Shown: positions 25,586 through 35,800 of the stretch, piece by piece
Numbering within the stretch: position 1 is the stretch's first letter
How the letters are laid out: each line of letters opens with the position of its first letter
NCBI RefSeq assembly: GCF_022024175.1
Contig: NZ_CP091794.1
Span: 3,348,001-3,412,000 of the forward strand
DNA: 64,000 bases
Direction: 5' to 3'
Origin: Prevotella communis
GTDB lineage: Bacteria; Bacteroidota; Bacteroidia; Bacteroidales; Bacteroidaceae
Position numbers and translations under genes: made by a program
The notes under the pieces: model-generated
The model's input: the letters and a program-made list of their open reading frames with translations, nothing else
What the model was told of the DNA's origin: nothing
The model's database searches: none

Positions 25586-27613
25586 ATGAAGAAAGTATTA
25601 TTTCTTGGCGCTGCAATGATGGCAGCAACACTGGGTATGCAAGCCCAGAAAACAATGAAAGCCCCTGCTGGCGGAAAGGCAATCAGTGACGAATTGATCG
25701 GTATCTTCTTCGAGGATATCAGTAGCGCAGCCGATGGCGGCCTCTATGCCGAACTCCTCCAGAACGGCTCTTTCGAGTTCAACCCCGGAGAGCGTGACGG
25801 CTGGGGCGCAGGCACCGCATGGAAACAGATTCGTCCGGGCCACTCACTGGGTACCCTCCAGGTACGTATGGATAACCCTATCCACCCGAACAACCCCACG
25901 TATATGCGTCTGCACACAGAGCGTGTCAAGGAGTATTATGACTATAAAGGCTGGAAAGGCTTCGGTATAGAAAACACCGGTTTCAACGGTATCAGCGTGA
26001 AGGCTGGCGAGAAATATGACTTCTCTGCCTTCTTCCGCATCCCATCAGCCATCAGCCATCAGCCATCAGCCTTCCAGATCCGTATCGCCCTCGTAGAGCC
26101 TCAGGGCTGGGGCAAAGATCCCAAACTCCTGGCTGAGGCACACCTCGAGATCGACGCTAAGTCATGGCAGAAGTGCGAGGCTGTCCTCGTGCCCGAGGCT
26201 GACTGTAAGAATGCTTCTCTGCAGATTCTGGTGCTCACACTGGGCGACCTCGATATCGACCAGGTGTCACTGATGCCCGAGGATACCTATAAGGGTCATG
26301 GCCTCAGAAAGGACCTCGCTCAGGCACTGGCTGACCTGCATCCAAAGTTCATGCGTTTCCCCGGCGGCTGTGTCGTTCATGGCGGTGGCGACGGTTTCTG
26401 GGATACCTACCGCTGGAAGACCACCATCGGTCCTAAGGAGCAGCGTAAGGGTCTGAAGAACACATGGGGTTATCATCAGAGCATGGGTCTTGGCTATTTC
26501 GAGTATTTCCAGTTCTGTGAGGACCTCGGCATGGAGCCCCTGCCTATCCTCCCCTGTGGTGTCAGCTGTCAGGGTGCCAATGGTGGATGGAACATGTACC
26601 CCACACAGGCACAGGATGCCGTTCCTATGAGCGAGATGGACGAGTGGGTGGCTGAGGCTATCGACCTCATCGAGTGGGCCAATGGCGACCCCGCCACGAA
26701 TAAATGGGCAAAGATGCGTGCTGATGCCGGTCATCCCAAACCCTTCAACCTGAAATATCTGGGTCTGGGTAATGAGGAGAAGATATCACCTGAGTTCGTT
26801 GAGCGTTTCAAGTATATCTACGAGCGTGTCACCAAGGCCCACCCCGAGATTATCATCGTTGGTACCGCCGGTCCTGGCTCTCACCCCGGTAATGCCGACC
26901 TCGAGAATGGTTGGAAGCTGGCCAACGAGCTGGGCATGCCTATCATCGACGAGCACTACTATGAGCCCAACAGCTATTTCCTCAACAAGCGCCAGTACGA
27001 CAACTACCCCCGCGACCGCAAGACGAAGGTCTATCTGGGTGAGTATGCTGCCAAGGACAAGAAGCTCATCGACGCCCTGGCCGAGGGTCTGTACCTGCTC
27101 CATGTAGAGCGTAATGGTGATATCGTGTCTATGACCTCTTATGCTCCTCTCTTCGCCCGTAAGGACAATACCAACTGGAACCCCGACATGATCTATTTCG
27201 ATAACGAGCGTGCTTACCTCACCTGCAGCTATTATGTGCAGCAGCTCTTCGGTCAGTCAAGCGGTCAGTATTACTATGGTGACTGTGTGAAGTTCGAGGG
27301 CGATGCCGCTGATGTCATCCAGCCTCAGGAGAACGTGCACTATGGTCAGTCTGTCATCCTCAATGTGAAGACGCGTAAGCTCTACGTAAAGATCTGTAAT
27401 GCCTCTGACGAGGCCAAGAAGGCCAATATCAACCTGGGTCGCTTCGGTATTAAGAAGACGGCCGTGAAGACTGTCCTCACTGGTGCTGCCAATGATGAGA
27501 ACAACTACGACAAGCAGCCCATCGCGCCTCAGAAGGAGACTATCAAGGCTCAGAAGAAGTTCACCCTCGACGTGGCTCCCTACACCTTCATCATGCTGGA
27601 GTACTCTCTCTAA
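25586..27613 (+). CDS. Secreted alpha-L-arabinofuranosidase, GH51
   Basis: 675 residues. Signal peptide MKKVLFLGAAMMAATLGMQA, then a carbohydrate-binding-like segment (about 20-230), then the GH51 barrel: RFPGGCVVHG, acid/base Glu in LKYLGLGNEEK (~407) and nucleophile Glu in KVYLGEYAAKDK (~488), then a C-terminal beta domain. It should release terminal arabinofuranose from arabinan or arabinoxylan, probably in the periplasm. It stands alone between a promoter and terminator, not inside a PUL. A perfect (CATCAGC)4 tract at 26043-26070 encodes an inserted SAISHQPSA near residues 153-162, the same peptide as in Gmd. Confidence 0.93.
   Translation: MKKVLFLGAAMMAATLGMQAQKTMKAPAGGKAISDELIGIFFEDISSAADGGLYAELLQNGSFEFNPGERDGWGAGTAWKQIRPGHSLGTLQVRMDNPIHPNNPTYMRLHTERVKEYYDYKGWKGFGIENTGFNGISVKAGEKYDFSAFFRIPSAISHQPSAFQIRIALVEPQGWGKDPKLLAEAHLEIDAKSWQKCEAVLVPEADCKNASLQILVLTLGDLDIDQVSLMPEDTYKGHGLRKDLAQALADLHPKFMRFPGGCVVHGGGDGFWDTYRWKTTIGPKEQRKGLKNTWGYHQSMGLGYFEYFQFCEDLGMEPLPILPCGVSCQGANGGWNMYPTQAQDAVPMSEMDEWVAEAIDLIEWANGDPATNKWAKMRADAGHPKPFNLKYLGLGNEEKISPEFVERFKYIYERVTKAHPEIIIVGTAGPGSHPGNADLENGWKLANELGMPIIDEHYYEPNSYFLNKRQYDNYPRDRKTKVYLGEYAAKDKKLIDALAEGLYLLHVERNGDIVSMTSYAPLFARKDNTNWNPDMIYFDNERAYLTCSYYVQQLFGQSSGQYYYGDCVKFEGDAADVIQPQENVHYGQSVILNVKTRKLYVKICNASDEAKKANINLGRFGIKKTAVKTVLTGAANDENNYDKQPIAPQKETIKAQKKFTLDVAPYTFIMLEYSL
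26043..26070. repeat. Heptamer tract CATCAGC x4 inside GH51
   Basis: Four perfect units (28 bases, not a multiple of three) in the coding frame. Reverse complement of the heptamer inside gmd. Confidence 0.9.
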
Positions 27614-27642
27614 CCCGTCTCCCCCACAAAATCTCTCTATAC

Positions 27643-27667
27643 AGCCCGGCCTACGCCGGGCTTTTTT
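27643..27667 (+). terminator. Rho-independent terminator after GH51
   Basis: AGCCCGGC-CTAC-GCCGGGCT stem followed by a run of T, 30 bp after the stop. Confidence 0.9.
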
Positions 27668-28422
27668 CATGGTCGCCTATCGGCTCAAAATTATAAAAAA
27701 ATTAATTTCTAAAATTATAAAGACCTAAAGGTCTAGAAATAAAGGAGTGGCCTATCGGCCAGAAATCGAACAAATCTATTCAAAATCGAACAAATAATTT
27801 TTGAAAAAACAAGAAAAAACATATATACCTTGCCCAAGGTGCCCAAACCCCTAACATCAATGATTTTTCTTTTTCAACATATAATTGCCATATAATTGGA
27901 ACATTAATTTTTCATTAATTATTTTTTTTCAAAGCAATTGAGTTGGTCGTAAATATGCTGCGAAGCAATTAAAGACAATTCTTTTAGTCGGTCTTTGACC
28001 TTGGTAAAAGCGTCCCAAAGGGCCGAGCGAATGGGTTAAATTACATGATAATTAATGTTCAAAATAAAAATTTGCTCGATTTGTTTTGATTTTGTTCGAT
28101 TTCTGCCTCGTTAGAGGCACTCCTCCATTTCCGGACCTTTAGGTCCTTATAATTTTCTATTTTAATTTTCTTATAATTTTGAGCCTTTAGGCGACCCTCA
28201 TCCGGAATCGTCTACGATTCCCCATTTCTGTGATTTCCGTGATTTCTGTGTGACTTTATTTCCGGACCTTTAGGTCCTTATAATTTTTTTATTTTAATTT
28301 TCTTATAATTTTGAGCCTTTAGGCGCCCCCTATCCCCGGAATCGTCTACGATTCCCCATTTCTGTGATTTGACTTTCCCCTTCGGGCCGTCGAGCTAAAC
28401 CTTCCGTGATTTCTGTGTGAGA
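27668..28422. repeat. Repeat-rich intergenic stretch
   Basis: 755 bp without a gene. Palindromes AGACCT-AA-AGGTCT (27721-27734), GGACCT-TT-AGGTCC (28133-28146 and 28264-28277) and GGAATCG/CGATTCC near 28203 and 28337; a reverse 46-bp AT element (27879-27921); two near-copies of a block reading TCCGGACCTTTAGGTCCTTA followed by TATTTTAATTTTCTTATAA and GAGCCTTTAGGCG (28129-28195, 28259-28330). Confidence 0.7.
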
Positions 28423-30672
28423 TTAGAGGATGGTGACAGAGACGATCTGGGAGTCCTTGCCGCGGTAGAGGATGTCGACTTGGAAGGTGGCAGACTCGGT
28501 GTAGATATACAGGGGGAGATGGTCACCATAGGCGGGGACACAGGGGAAGCGGAGGTGGATAGTGGTGCCAGAGAGATAGTTCTCCTCGGGCGTGATGGCA
28601 TCATCACTATCCAGAGGGTGGAGAGAGAAGACAGGATCGGTCATGGCGAGCACACGGGGGAGCTCCAGCTTCAAGTCATTGTCAGGACTGGAGAACCAAG
28701 AGAGGAACGTGTCCCACCACGAGCGGTCGGCCGTGGGGTCCTCCTCGGGAGGCAGGATGGTGATACCCTCACGGAGGGCGCGCTGCAGTTTCCGGGGCTC
28801 CAGGGAGTAGTTGCGCAGGTACTCCTCGCGGGCCTGCGCCTGCAGGGCACTGGCATCACGCTGACCGCCACGCAGGAAACTCAGCGCATGCGACTGCTTA
28901 TAGTTGACATCATCCACCCAACAGATGCGGTCGTCGGTCATGGCGATAGCACGGATACGCGTGATATCCTTATACGTCTTTCCCGGATAGCGCAGGGTGA
29001 CGGTGTCGAGGTCGGCCGTGGTATGCTTTGCGATGATATTCGCCGTATGCGGCACCTTGATGACATCGTACTCATCCTTATACATATCCGTGTAGTGGAT
29101 GCAGAGGAAAACCCGCACATTCTCCAAGTCCAGGTCGGACCGGTTGTTGATCCTCACCCGCATCACATCATCACTATCCCAGAAGAGCCACTCCGACTCC
29201 GGTTCGATGCTCACATCGATATACGACGACTCCAGGAGCAACCCCTTGAACGCCCCGTAGAGGTTCTCCTCGCAGAACTGCATATCAGAGAGCAGTTCGT
29301 CGTAGATACCCTGGTTGCCACGACGGAAGAAATGGTTATAGATCTCCTCACGGCTCTGTTCCATCTTCCCCTGGTCGGCATAATGCTTCGCCTTCAGGAG
29401 GTTGGGCGAGAAGAGACCATAGCCCTCCATCGTAGAAGCATAGAGACGCCGCAGGTACTGTCCCTCGGGCGTCCGAGAGAGGTAGTTACGGCGGTTATAG
29501 CTGTCGAGCATATCCGTGAGCTGTGCCGCCTGACGCGGATACTCCACGCTGGCCTGATGGAAGCAACTCATAGCCGCCTCCTCATTACCCAACTGCTGTT
29601 GCAAGAGCCCCTCGAGAACCAAGGCAGGAGCCGTGCGGGAGGGGTAGCGAGTCGCGTAGCGCGCGAGCGTCTGCGAAGCAATTGATAATTGATAATTGAC
29701 AATTGACAATTGACAATTGCTGAGGGAAGAGGGAAGAGGGAAGAGGGCTGAATCCGGAATCACGGGAGTCGGAATTACGGAATCAGGGAGGTTGGAACCT
29801 GAAACCTGAAACTTGAAACCATCACCTTGAACCTTTGAACCTTGAACCTTGAACCCTTTAGACTGGATGATGAGCGCCATGGCGTGGAGGAGCATGGCCT
29901 CGGGGTTGTCGGGGTATTTCTGGAGGATGGAGGAGGTGTGAGAGAGGGCTTCGTCGGTGCGGCCGGCATAGAGGTCGAGGTAGGCCTTGTCCTTCTCGAT
30001 GCAGAGGGCATCGTACTCCTGCATGTATTTCTTGTAGATAGGGGTGTAGTCCTCCAGGTACTGGCGGTAGGAGGCGCGGAGCTTCTGGAGGTCGTCACGG
30101 AGCTGGGACTTCAGTTTCTTATCCTTTTCGTACTGGGCGAAGGCCTCGTTGGTGGAGCGCTCGGCATCCTCGCCATTGACGATGCCCAGGACGGCGAACA
30201 TATCGCCCAGGGCGGCACGGAGGAGCGTGCTGGCCGAGGTATTACGGACGAGCGTCTCCCCTCCCCTGGCAGCACCACGCATCAGCATCCACGCATCCGA
30301 CAGCTGCTCGTCCTGCTCACGCAACCGATACGTATATTCCAGGACAGGGAACAACTTGCGCTTGGCCTCCAGCACATCGGGCGCCACGCCAGTATAGTCC
30401 TGACGCGCCATATAGTCGAGGAACTCGTCGAAACTCTCAGAGCGCACCTGTGCCAGCTCCAGCGCATTGAGCACCCGCACCGTCTTCTCCAGGTCGTAGT
30501 CCCTACCCGACTGCAGTCCGGGCTGACTGCTGATAGCCTCATAGGCATCTACAAACTCGTCGACGGGCTTGTAGTTGTCGATGGAAAGGGTGAGCAGGTC
30601 GGCCTGAGGGGTGGAGGTGCAGGAGAGAAGGATGAGGGAAGATGTAAGAAGGAAGATGGAAGAGAGTTTCAT
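28423..30672 (-). CDS. TPR-type lipoprotein
   Basis: 749 residues. Lipoprotein signal MKLSSIFLLTSSLILLSCTS (Cys ~18). The N-terminal half is helical with TPR-like units (YAGRTDEALSHTSSILQKYP, then AMLLHAMALI; later LGNEEAAMSCFHQASVEYP); the C-terminal half looks like a beta-rich domain (VRINNRSDLDLENVRVFLCI). Between the TPR units, residues ~274-336 are encoded by several period-7 tracts (GAACCTT, ACGGART, GGGAAGA and TCAATTG at about 29678-29860). Function unknown; likely periplasmic face, outer membrane. Alone on its strand between the SusD terminator and repeats. Confidence 0.72.
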   Translation of the reverse strand: MKLSSIFLLTSSLILLSCTSTPQADLLTLSIDNYKPVDEFVDAYEAISSQPGLQSGRDYDLEKTVRVLNALELAQVRSESFDEFLDYMARQDYTGVAPDVLEAKRKLFPVLEYTYRLREQDEQLSDAWMLMRGAARGGETLVRNTSASTLLRAALGDMFAVLGIVNGEDAERSTNEAFAQYEKDKKLKSQLRDDLQKLRASYRQYLEDYTPIYKKYMQEYDALCIEKDKAYLDLYAGRTDEALSHTSSILQKYPDNPEAMLLHAMALIIQSKGFKVQGSKVQGDGFKFQVSGSNLPDSVIPTPVIPDSALFPLPSSLSNCQLSIVNYQLSIASQTLARYATRYPSRTAPALVLEGLLQQQLGNEEAAMSCFHQASVEYPRQAAQLTDMLDSYNRRNYLSRTPEGQYLRRLYASTMEGYGLFSPNLLKAKHYADQGKMEQSREEIYNHFFRRGNQGIYDELLSDMQFCEENLYGAFKGLLLESSYIDVSIEPESEWLFWDSDDVMRVRINNRSDLDLENVRVFLCIHYTDMYKDEYDVIKVPHTANIIAKHTTADLDTVTLRYPGKTYKDITRIRAIAMTDDRICWVDDVNYKQSHALSFLRGGQRDASALQAQAREEYLRNYSLEPRKLQRALREGITILPPEEDPTADRSWWDTFLSWFSSPDNDLKLELPRVLAMTDPVFSLHPLDSDDAITPEENYLSGTTIHLRFPCVPAYGDHLPLYIYTESATFQVDILYRGKDSQIVSVTIL

Positions 30673-30826
30673 TATGTTAGGAGTTAAGGAGTTAAAGGAG
30701 TTAAGACGATAGATTAAAGATTAAACATTCTTGGCGGAGCCAAGCGGCAAAGCCGAGCGAAAGATTAAACATTAAACTTGAAACCTGAAACTTGAAACCA
30801 AGAACTTGAAACCAAGAACTTGAAAC

Positions 30827-30890
30827 GAAAAAAGGAGTAGAGGATGAGACGCGTAGATAGACTACGGTCTCGGTCCTTTACTCCTTTTTT
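30827..30890 (-). terminator. Terminator at the end of the SusCD/fasciclin operon
   Basis: Inverted repeat with AAAAAAGGAGTA and TACTCCTTTTTT arms around an inner imperfect stem, 12 bp past the SusD stop at 30902. It has T-runs on both strands, so it may work in both directions. Confidence 0.8.
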
Positions 30891-30901
30891 CTCAGCAATG
30901 C

Positions 30902-32785
30902 TTAGTTCTTGAAGACACCGAGCTTGCCGTTCCACTTCAGGAACCAAGAGCTCTCGTCGGTGAGAGGCACAGACGTGGTGCCCTTTGTACCGCGACGGGC
31001 TTCGATGATCTGCTTCATGGCAGCGGCAGGGTTGGCCTGACGCTTGGCGAAGCGCATGATATCGTAATAGCGGGTACCCTCGAACGCAAACTCCAGCGCA
31101 GACTCTGTGAGCAAGAGCGTATCGACAGCAGCCTGCTGCTCCTTGATGAGCTTAGCACGCTTCACGGGGTCGGTCTCGATGGTGTCGTGAGGCAGCACAT
31201 AAGTAGTGTCCATAGGTGTGTAACCTGAACCACGCATGTGGATACCAATCTGGTTGTGACCAGCAGCAGTCGTCTTAGCCAGATCCAGGTTGTCGCAGAC
31301 ACCATACAGGTTGTTGTCGAAGTTGAACTCAGCCAAGAAGAGAGAGTCCTTCTGAGACATCACGACGGTGTCGTTCTCAGCATCGTAGTTGAAGTAGCGA
31401 GACATCACATTCTCCTCGATAGCCTTGTTGCTCAGACCCTCGGCCAGAATCTGGAACGCCATGCGGGGATAGCCGGCACCATTGAGGGCCTCAGCCAAGC
31501 GCATATACACCATGGTACGACGGTAGATATGCACGTTACGAGAGTTGTACTTAGAGATGTCCTGCGTATCGATACGCTTGTTGGAAACAGCATCGATGGT
31601 ATAAGACTGATCGTAATACCATGACAGACGCAGGTCGCCAGACCTGTGTTCATTCAGACCCTTAGGAGCGTAGTAAACACTCAGACCATTGGCAGCCAGC
31701 ACACAGTTGTTCTGAGCCTCAGAGATATCGAACAGACGCTGAGAAGGCGTTACGCTCACCTTATAGTCATTCAGTTTAGTAGACGTGAAGATGTTACGCA
31801 GTTCGCTGTAGTGACCCTCAGCACGGATAGAGTCGCCAGCGATCAGCGAGATCAACTCAGCATTGGCATTCACCGATTCAGAGAAAGAAGCCACATCTGA
31901 GTAAACAGTACGGCTGCTCCAGTTGGTCTGACCAGGTGTCCAGCAGACACGACTCTCCGTTGTAGGATAAGCAGAGAAAGCACCATTGCGCTCGCTGATA
32001 TACTTATAGTAGTGACGGGCAGCATTCTTATAGTCCTCCACATTACCGGTCATGGTAGCACGCCACAAGTAGAGGTCGCCACGAACGATGCTCAAGGGGA
32101 AGTAGAGCAGTTTAGACTCCAAACCACGAATCTGACGATAGCCAGGCAGTTCGGTGTTGTAGCGCTCGGGCAGCGTAGCCAGGTCGTTGATGAAATACGT
32201 ACAGATCTCCTCGATGTTCTTCTTACCGGCACTCTCAGCCTGCTCGGCCTGCTCCTTACTGAGCAATGCCTTGTCGAAGAAAGGCACCTCACCATAGTTG
32301 AGCACCAGCTGCAGGTAAGTCCAGGCACGGATAGCCTTCACAGCGCAATACTCCTTCATGAAGATAATCTCGCCACGGTTGTCGTGCAGCGCCGTATCCA
32401 CATGTTCGATGAAGTAGTTACAGTTATTGATGACAGCATAGTAGTCGCTAGGCTGATTATACTTATTATCATCGCTGACATTGAACTCATAGATTTCGCG
32501 CAGGTCATTGTTAGCCACAGTGGTCAGGTCCACCAAGTCGCCACGCAGTTCACCCAGCAGGATGGTGCGGTCGGCCAGCGCCTGCAACTTTGTGAGGATA
32601 CCCGTGACAGAATAGATAGAGTCCTCAGCAATATTCAGGTGCTCCTGGTCAGCATAGAGAACATCATCGCTCTCCTGCGTGAAGAAATCCTCACACGAAG
32701 TAAGCACGGGAAGAGCCATCATGGCTGCGGCGATGCCGCAGACCATTGATCCAGCCCCTTTACGATATATATTTTTAATATTCAT
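30902..32785 (-). CDS. SusD/RagB-family outer-membrane lipoprotein (pair 1)
   Basis: 627 residues. Lipoprotein signal with LTSC (Cys ~31) then EDFFTQESDD, the SusD-type N-terminus. Features include WTYLQLVLNYGEVPFFDK and the C-terminal RYYDIMRFAKRQ. SusD proteins cap the SusC transporter and bind the ligand at the surface. Last gene of the operon; its start is 77 bp after the SusC stop and that gap is almost entirely TCAATTR heptamers. Confidence 0.93.
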   Translation of the reverse strand: MNIKNIYRKGAGSMVCGIAAAMMALPVLTSCEDFFTQESDDVLYADQEHLNIAEDSIYSVTGILTKLQALADRTILLGELRGDLVDLTTVANNDLREIYEFNVSDDNKYNQPSDYYAVINNCNYFIEHVDTALHDNRGEIIFMKEYCAVKAIRAWTYLQLVLNYGEVPFFDKALLSKEQAEQAESAGKKNIEEICTYFINDLATLPERYNTELPGYRQIRGLESKLLYFPLSIVRGDLYLWRATMTGNVEDYKNAARHYYKYISERNGAFSAYPTTESRVCWTPGQTNWSSRTVYSDVASFSESVNANAELISLIAGDSIRAEGHYSELRNIFTSTKLNDYKVSVTPSQRLFDISEAQNNCVLAANGLSVYYAPKGLNEHRSGDLRLSWYYDQSYTIDAVSNKRIDTQDISKYNSRNVHIYRRTMVYMRLAEALNGAGYPRMAFQILAEGLSNKAIEENVMSRYFNYDAENDTVVMSQKDSLFLAEFNFDNNLYGVCDNLDLAKTTAAGHNQIGIHMRGSGYTPMDTTYVLPHDTIETDPVKRAKLIKEQQAAVDTLLLTESALEFAFEGTRYYDIMRFAKRQANPAAAMKQIIEARRGTKGTTSVPLTDESSWFLKWNGKLGVFKN

Positions 32786-32798
32786 AATCTTTTAGTTT

Positions 32799-32862
32799 TC
32801 AATTGTCAATTATCAATTGTCAATTATCAATTATCAATTGTCAATTATCAATTCTCAATTAC
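32799..32862. repeat. TCAATTR heptamer tract between susC and susD
   Basis: About nine consecutive 7-base units (TCAATTG, TCAATTA, TCAATTC) fill the intercistronic gap. Confidence 0.88.
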
Positions 32863-35800
32863 TTACAGGTTGATCTTCACACCAGCCACGATGCTGCGGC
32901 TCTGGCCCAGGCGGCCCAGGTCGAAGCCCTGACCGATGACACTTGACGTAGCAGTCATCTCAGGATCGCTGCCCAGATACTTGGTGAAGGTGAGCAGGTT
33001 GTTGCCCTGGATCCAGAACTGGAAGCCCTGCAGATACTCAGACTTCACAGGCAGGTCGTAAGAGAGTGTGACGCTCTTCAGACGCAGGTAAGAACCATCC
33101 TCTATCCAGCGGTCGCTGAAGCGTGCGTTGTCCATAGGATCCTGGAAAGTGATACGAGGAATATCCGTCTGCTGTCCCTCCACCTGCCAGCGACGAAGCA
33201 TAGCCGTTGTCTGGTTCATGAAGCGAGAGCCACCCTCGAGCTGTGAGCGCATATAGTTGTAGATATCGTTACCCAGAGAGTAGTTGAAGTTGACATCCAG
33301 CTTAAAGCGCTTGAACGACAGAGAAGTGAAGATATTACCGTAGATATCAGGATTAGGATCACCGATGAAGGTGCGGTCAGCATCTGTAATCATGCCATCG
33401 TTGTTCAGGTCGGCGAAATGCATATCGCCAGCCTCGAAGTACACATGGTCAACACCATTCTCGCCAACGAAATAGAGACCGTTGGGATCATAGGTAGCGG
33501 CACCAGCGGCAGCAGCAGAAGCAGCCTGAGCCTCGGCCGTGGTGCTGAAGACGCCCAGAGTCTTGTAGCCATAGAAAGCGTTGGCTACGCCACCCACCTG
33601 TGTGCGAACGGTAGCACCATAGATCTCGTTGTCAACGAACTGCTTACCATCAGGCAGTTCGGTGATCTGGTTCTTATAGTGACCAGCGCTGGCACCAATC
33701 TGCCACTGCCAGTTCTTCAGGTTGAGCACCTTAGCCGTGAAGCTCACGTCGAAGCCCTCGTTCTTCAGTTTACCACCATTAGACCAGTTCTCCTTCAGAC
33801 CACTGAGGTAGCCCAGCTGCTGGAGTGTGAGCAGGTTGTCGGTCTTAGAACGGAAGTAGTTGAAGCCCAAGCTCAGGCGGTTGTCGAAGAAGCTACCCTC
33901 AAGACCCAGGTTCAGGCGACGGGTGGTCTCCCACTGAATCTTCGTGTTACCGATACCCTCGAAAGCAATACCAGAGATGGTGTGGAGGAACTGAGAAGCA
34001 CGGAAATAACTGCGAGCAGCATAGTAGTCGATATCGTCGTTACCACTGATGTCGTAACCGGCAGAGAGCTTCAGGTAGTCGATACCCTTCACGTCGGCCA
34101 TCCAAGGCTCGTTGGTGACAACCCATCCGGCCTGGAAGCTGGGGAACACGCCCCAAGCAGCCTTGAAGAGGCGGAAGTCGCCACCCTCCTGACCGAAGCG
34201 AGAAGAACCGTCGATGGTCAGGTTGGCCTGTGCATAGTAGCGTCCCTTGTAGTTGTACTCAGCCTGTGCATACCAAGAGAGCGAGTTCCAGTTCTCACTG
34301 ATACCCACAACATCCTTGTCCTGCAGAGAACCACTCAGGAACGGCGTCTTATCACTACCAGTGTTGTAACCCACCTGAGAAGTAGAAGTGAAGCTCTCCC
34401 AGTTGATGCGGGCACCACCGAAGATATGGAGGAAGTGAGCGTCGAAACGCTTCTTCCAGTCGATACGGGTGTCACTCATCACTGAGTTCTGCTTAGAAGC
34501 CAGTGAGCGAGTCTCGTTCTGACGGTAGCCACCCAGGCTAGATACATAATAGCTAGGTGTACCGTTGATGGGGATATAGAACATCTCGTTGGTGTTCACC
34601 AGGTTATAGCTGAAGTGCTCGCTCACGTAGAGGTCGCGTGCAATCTCCAGTTTTGGCGTCACCGTGAGGTTCAGCATAGATGTCTCGAAACGGTTCTTGG
34701 TATTAGCCTCAGCATACTGGTTGATAGCTGCGGGGTTGCCCAACTGCCAGTTGTAGTTGTTGTAGTTGGCCAAGGCCTCGCTCAGGTAAGACTCCGTGTC
34801 GATGTCGTAGTGCTCCTTAGAGAAGCGGCCGGCTCCCGTCTCGTCGTGACCATAGCTGTAAGCACTCATGAAGGGGCTCTTCACGTAGGCCAGGAAAGAA
34901 GGAGCGATAGGCGTACCCTCGTCATAGCCCTCGGGAGCACCATCATTACGGATGTCGCGTGTCTGGTTAGCAAAAGAAGCATCGAAGCGAACAGACAATT
35001 TGTTGCTCAGAGAGATGTCCGTATTGAAACGCACGTTCAGACGGTCCATATCATTATACTTCATGGTGCTCTTTGCATTGGTATAGCCCACAGACAAGTT
35101 GTAGTTAGCCACATCGTCACCACCCTCGACATTGATACCATAGTTCTGTGTCATGGCCGTGCGATACACATAATCCTTCCAGTCCGTGTTCTGATGATAC
35201 TGATCATAGTAATAGTACTTATTACCCCTAGCATCGTACTCAGACTTCAGGAACTTGAAGTCGCGCAGTGTGGTATTCGTAGATTTCAGCATCTCAGACG
35301 CATAGCTGCGATACTGGTCAGCATTCATCACCGAGATATAGTTGGGCTCCATGGTGACGCCGGCAGAGATATTGGCCGTGATACGCGTAGCCATAGACTT
35401 GTTGCGGCGTGTCTGGATCAGGATGACACCATTGGCGCCCTTGGAACCGTAGAGAGCCGTACCATTACGAACCACGGTGACCTTCTCGATGTCAGCAGGG
35501 TTGATGTTGTTCAGCACATCATTATAGAAGCCATCGTGCAGCAAGGTGCGGCCATACTGCTGGTCGATAATCACGTCGTCGATGACGATCAGTGGCTGGG
35601 CGTTCACGTTCAGCGAGTTGAGACCCTGCATGAACATCACGCTACCGATACCGGGCGTACCGCTGCGGTTGATGGTGTAGACCTGACCACCGAGCTGCTT
35701 CTGCACCTCGTCCTTGATATTGATGGCAGGAGAATATTTGAAATCAGTAGCCTCGTAGTCACCACGTACGTTGGTCTGCACGCCATACTCGGCAGTGAAA

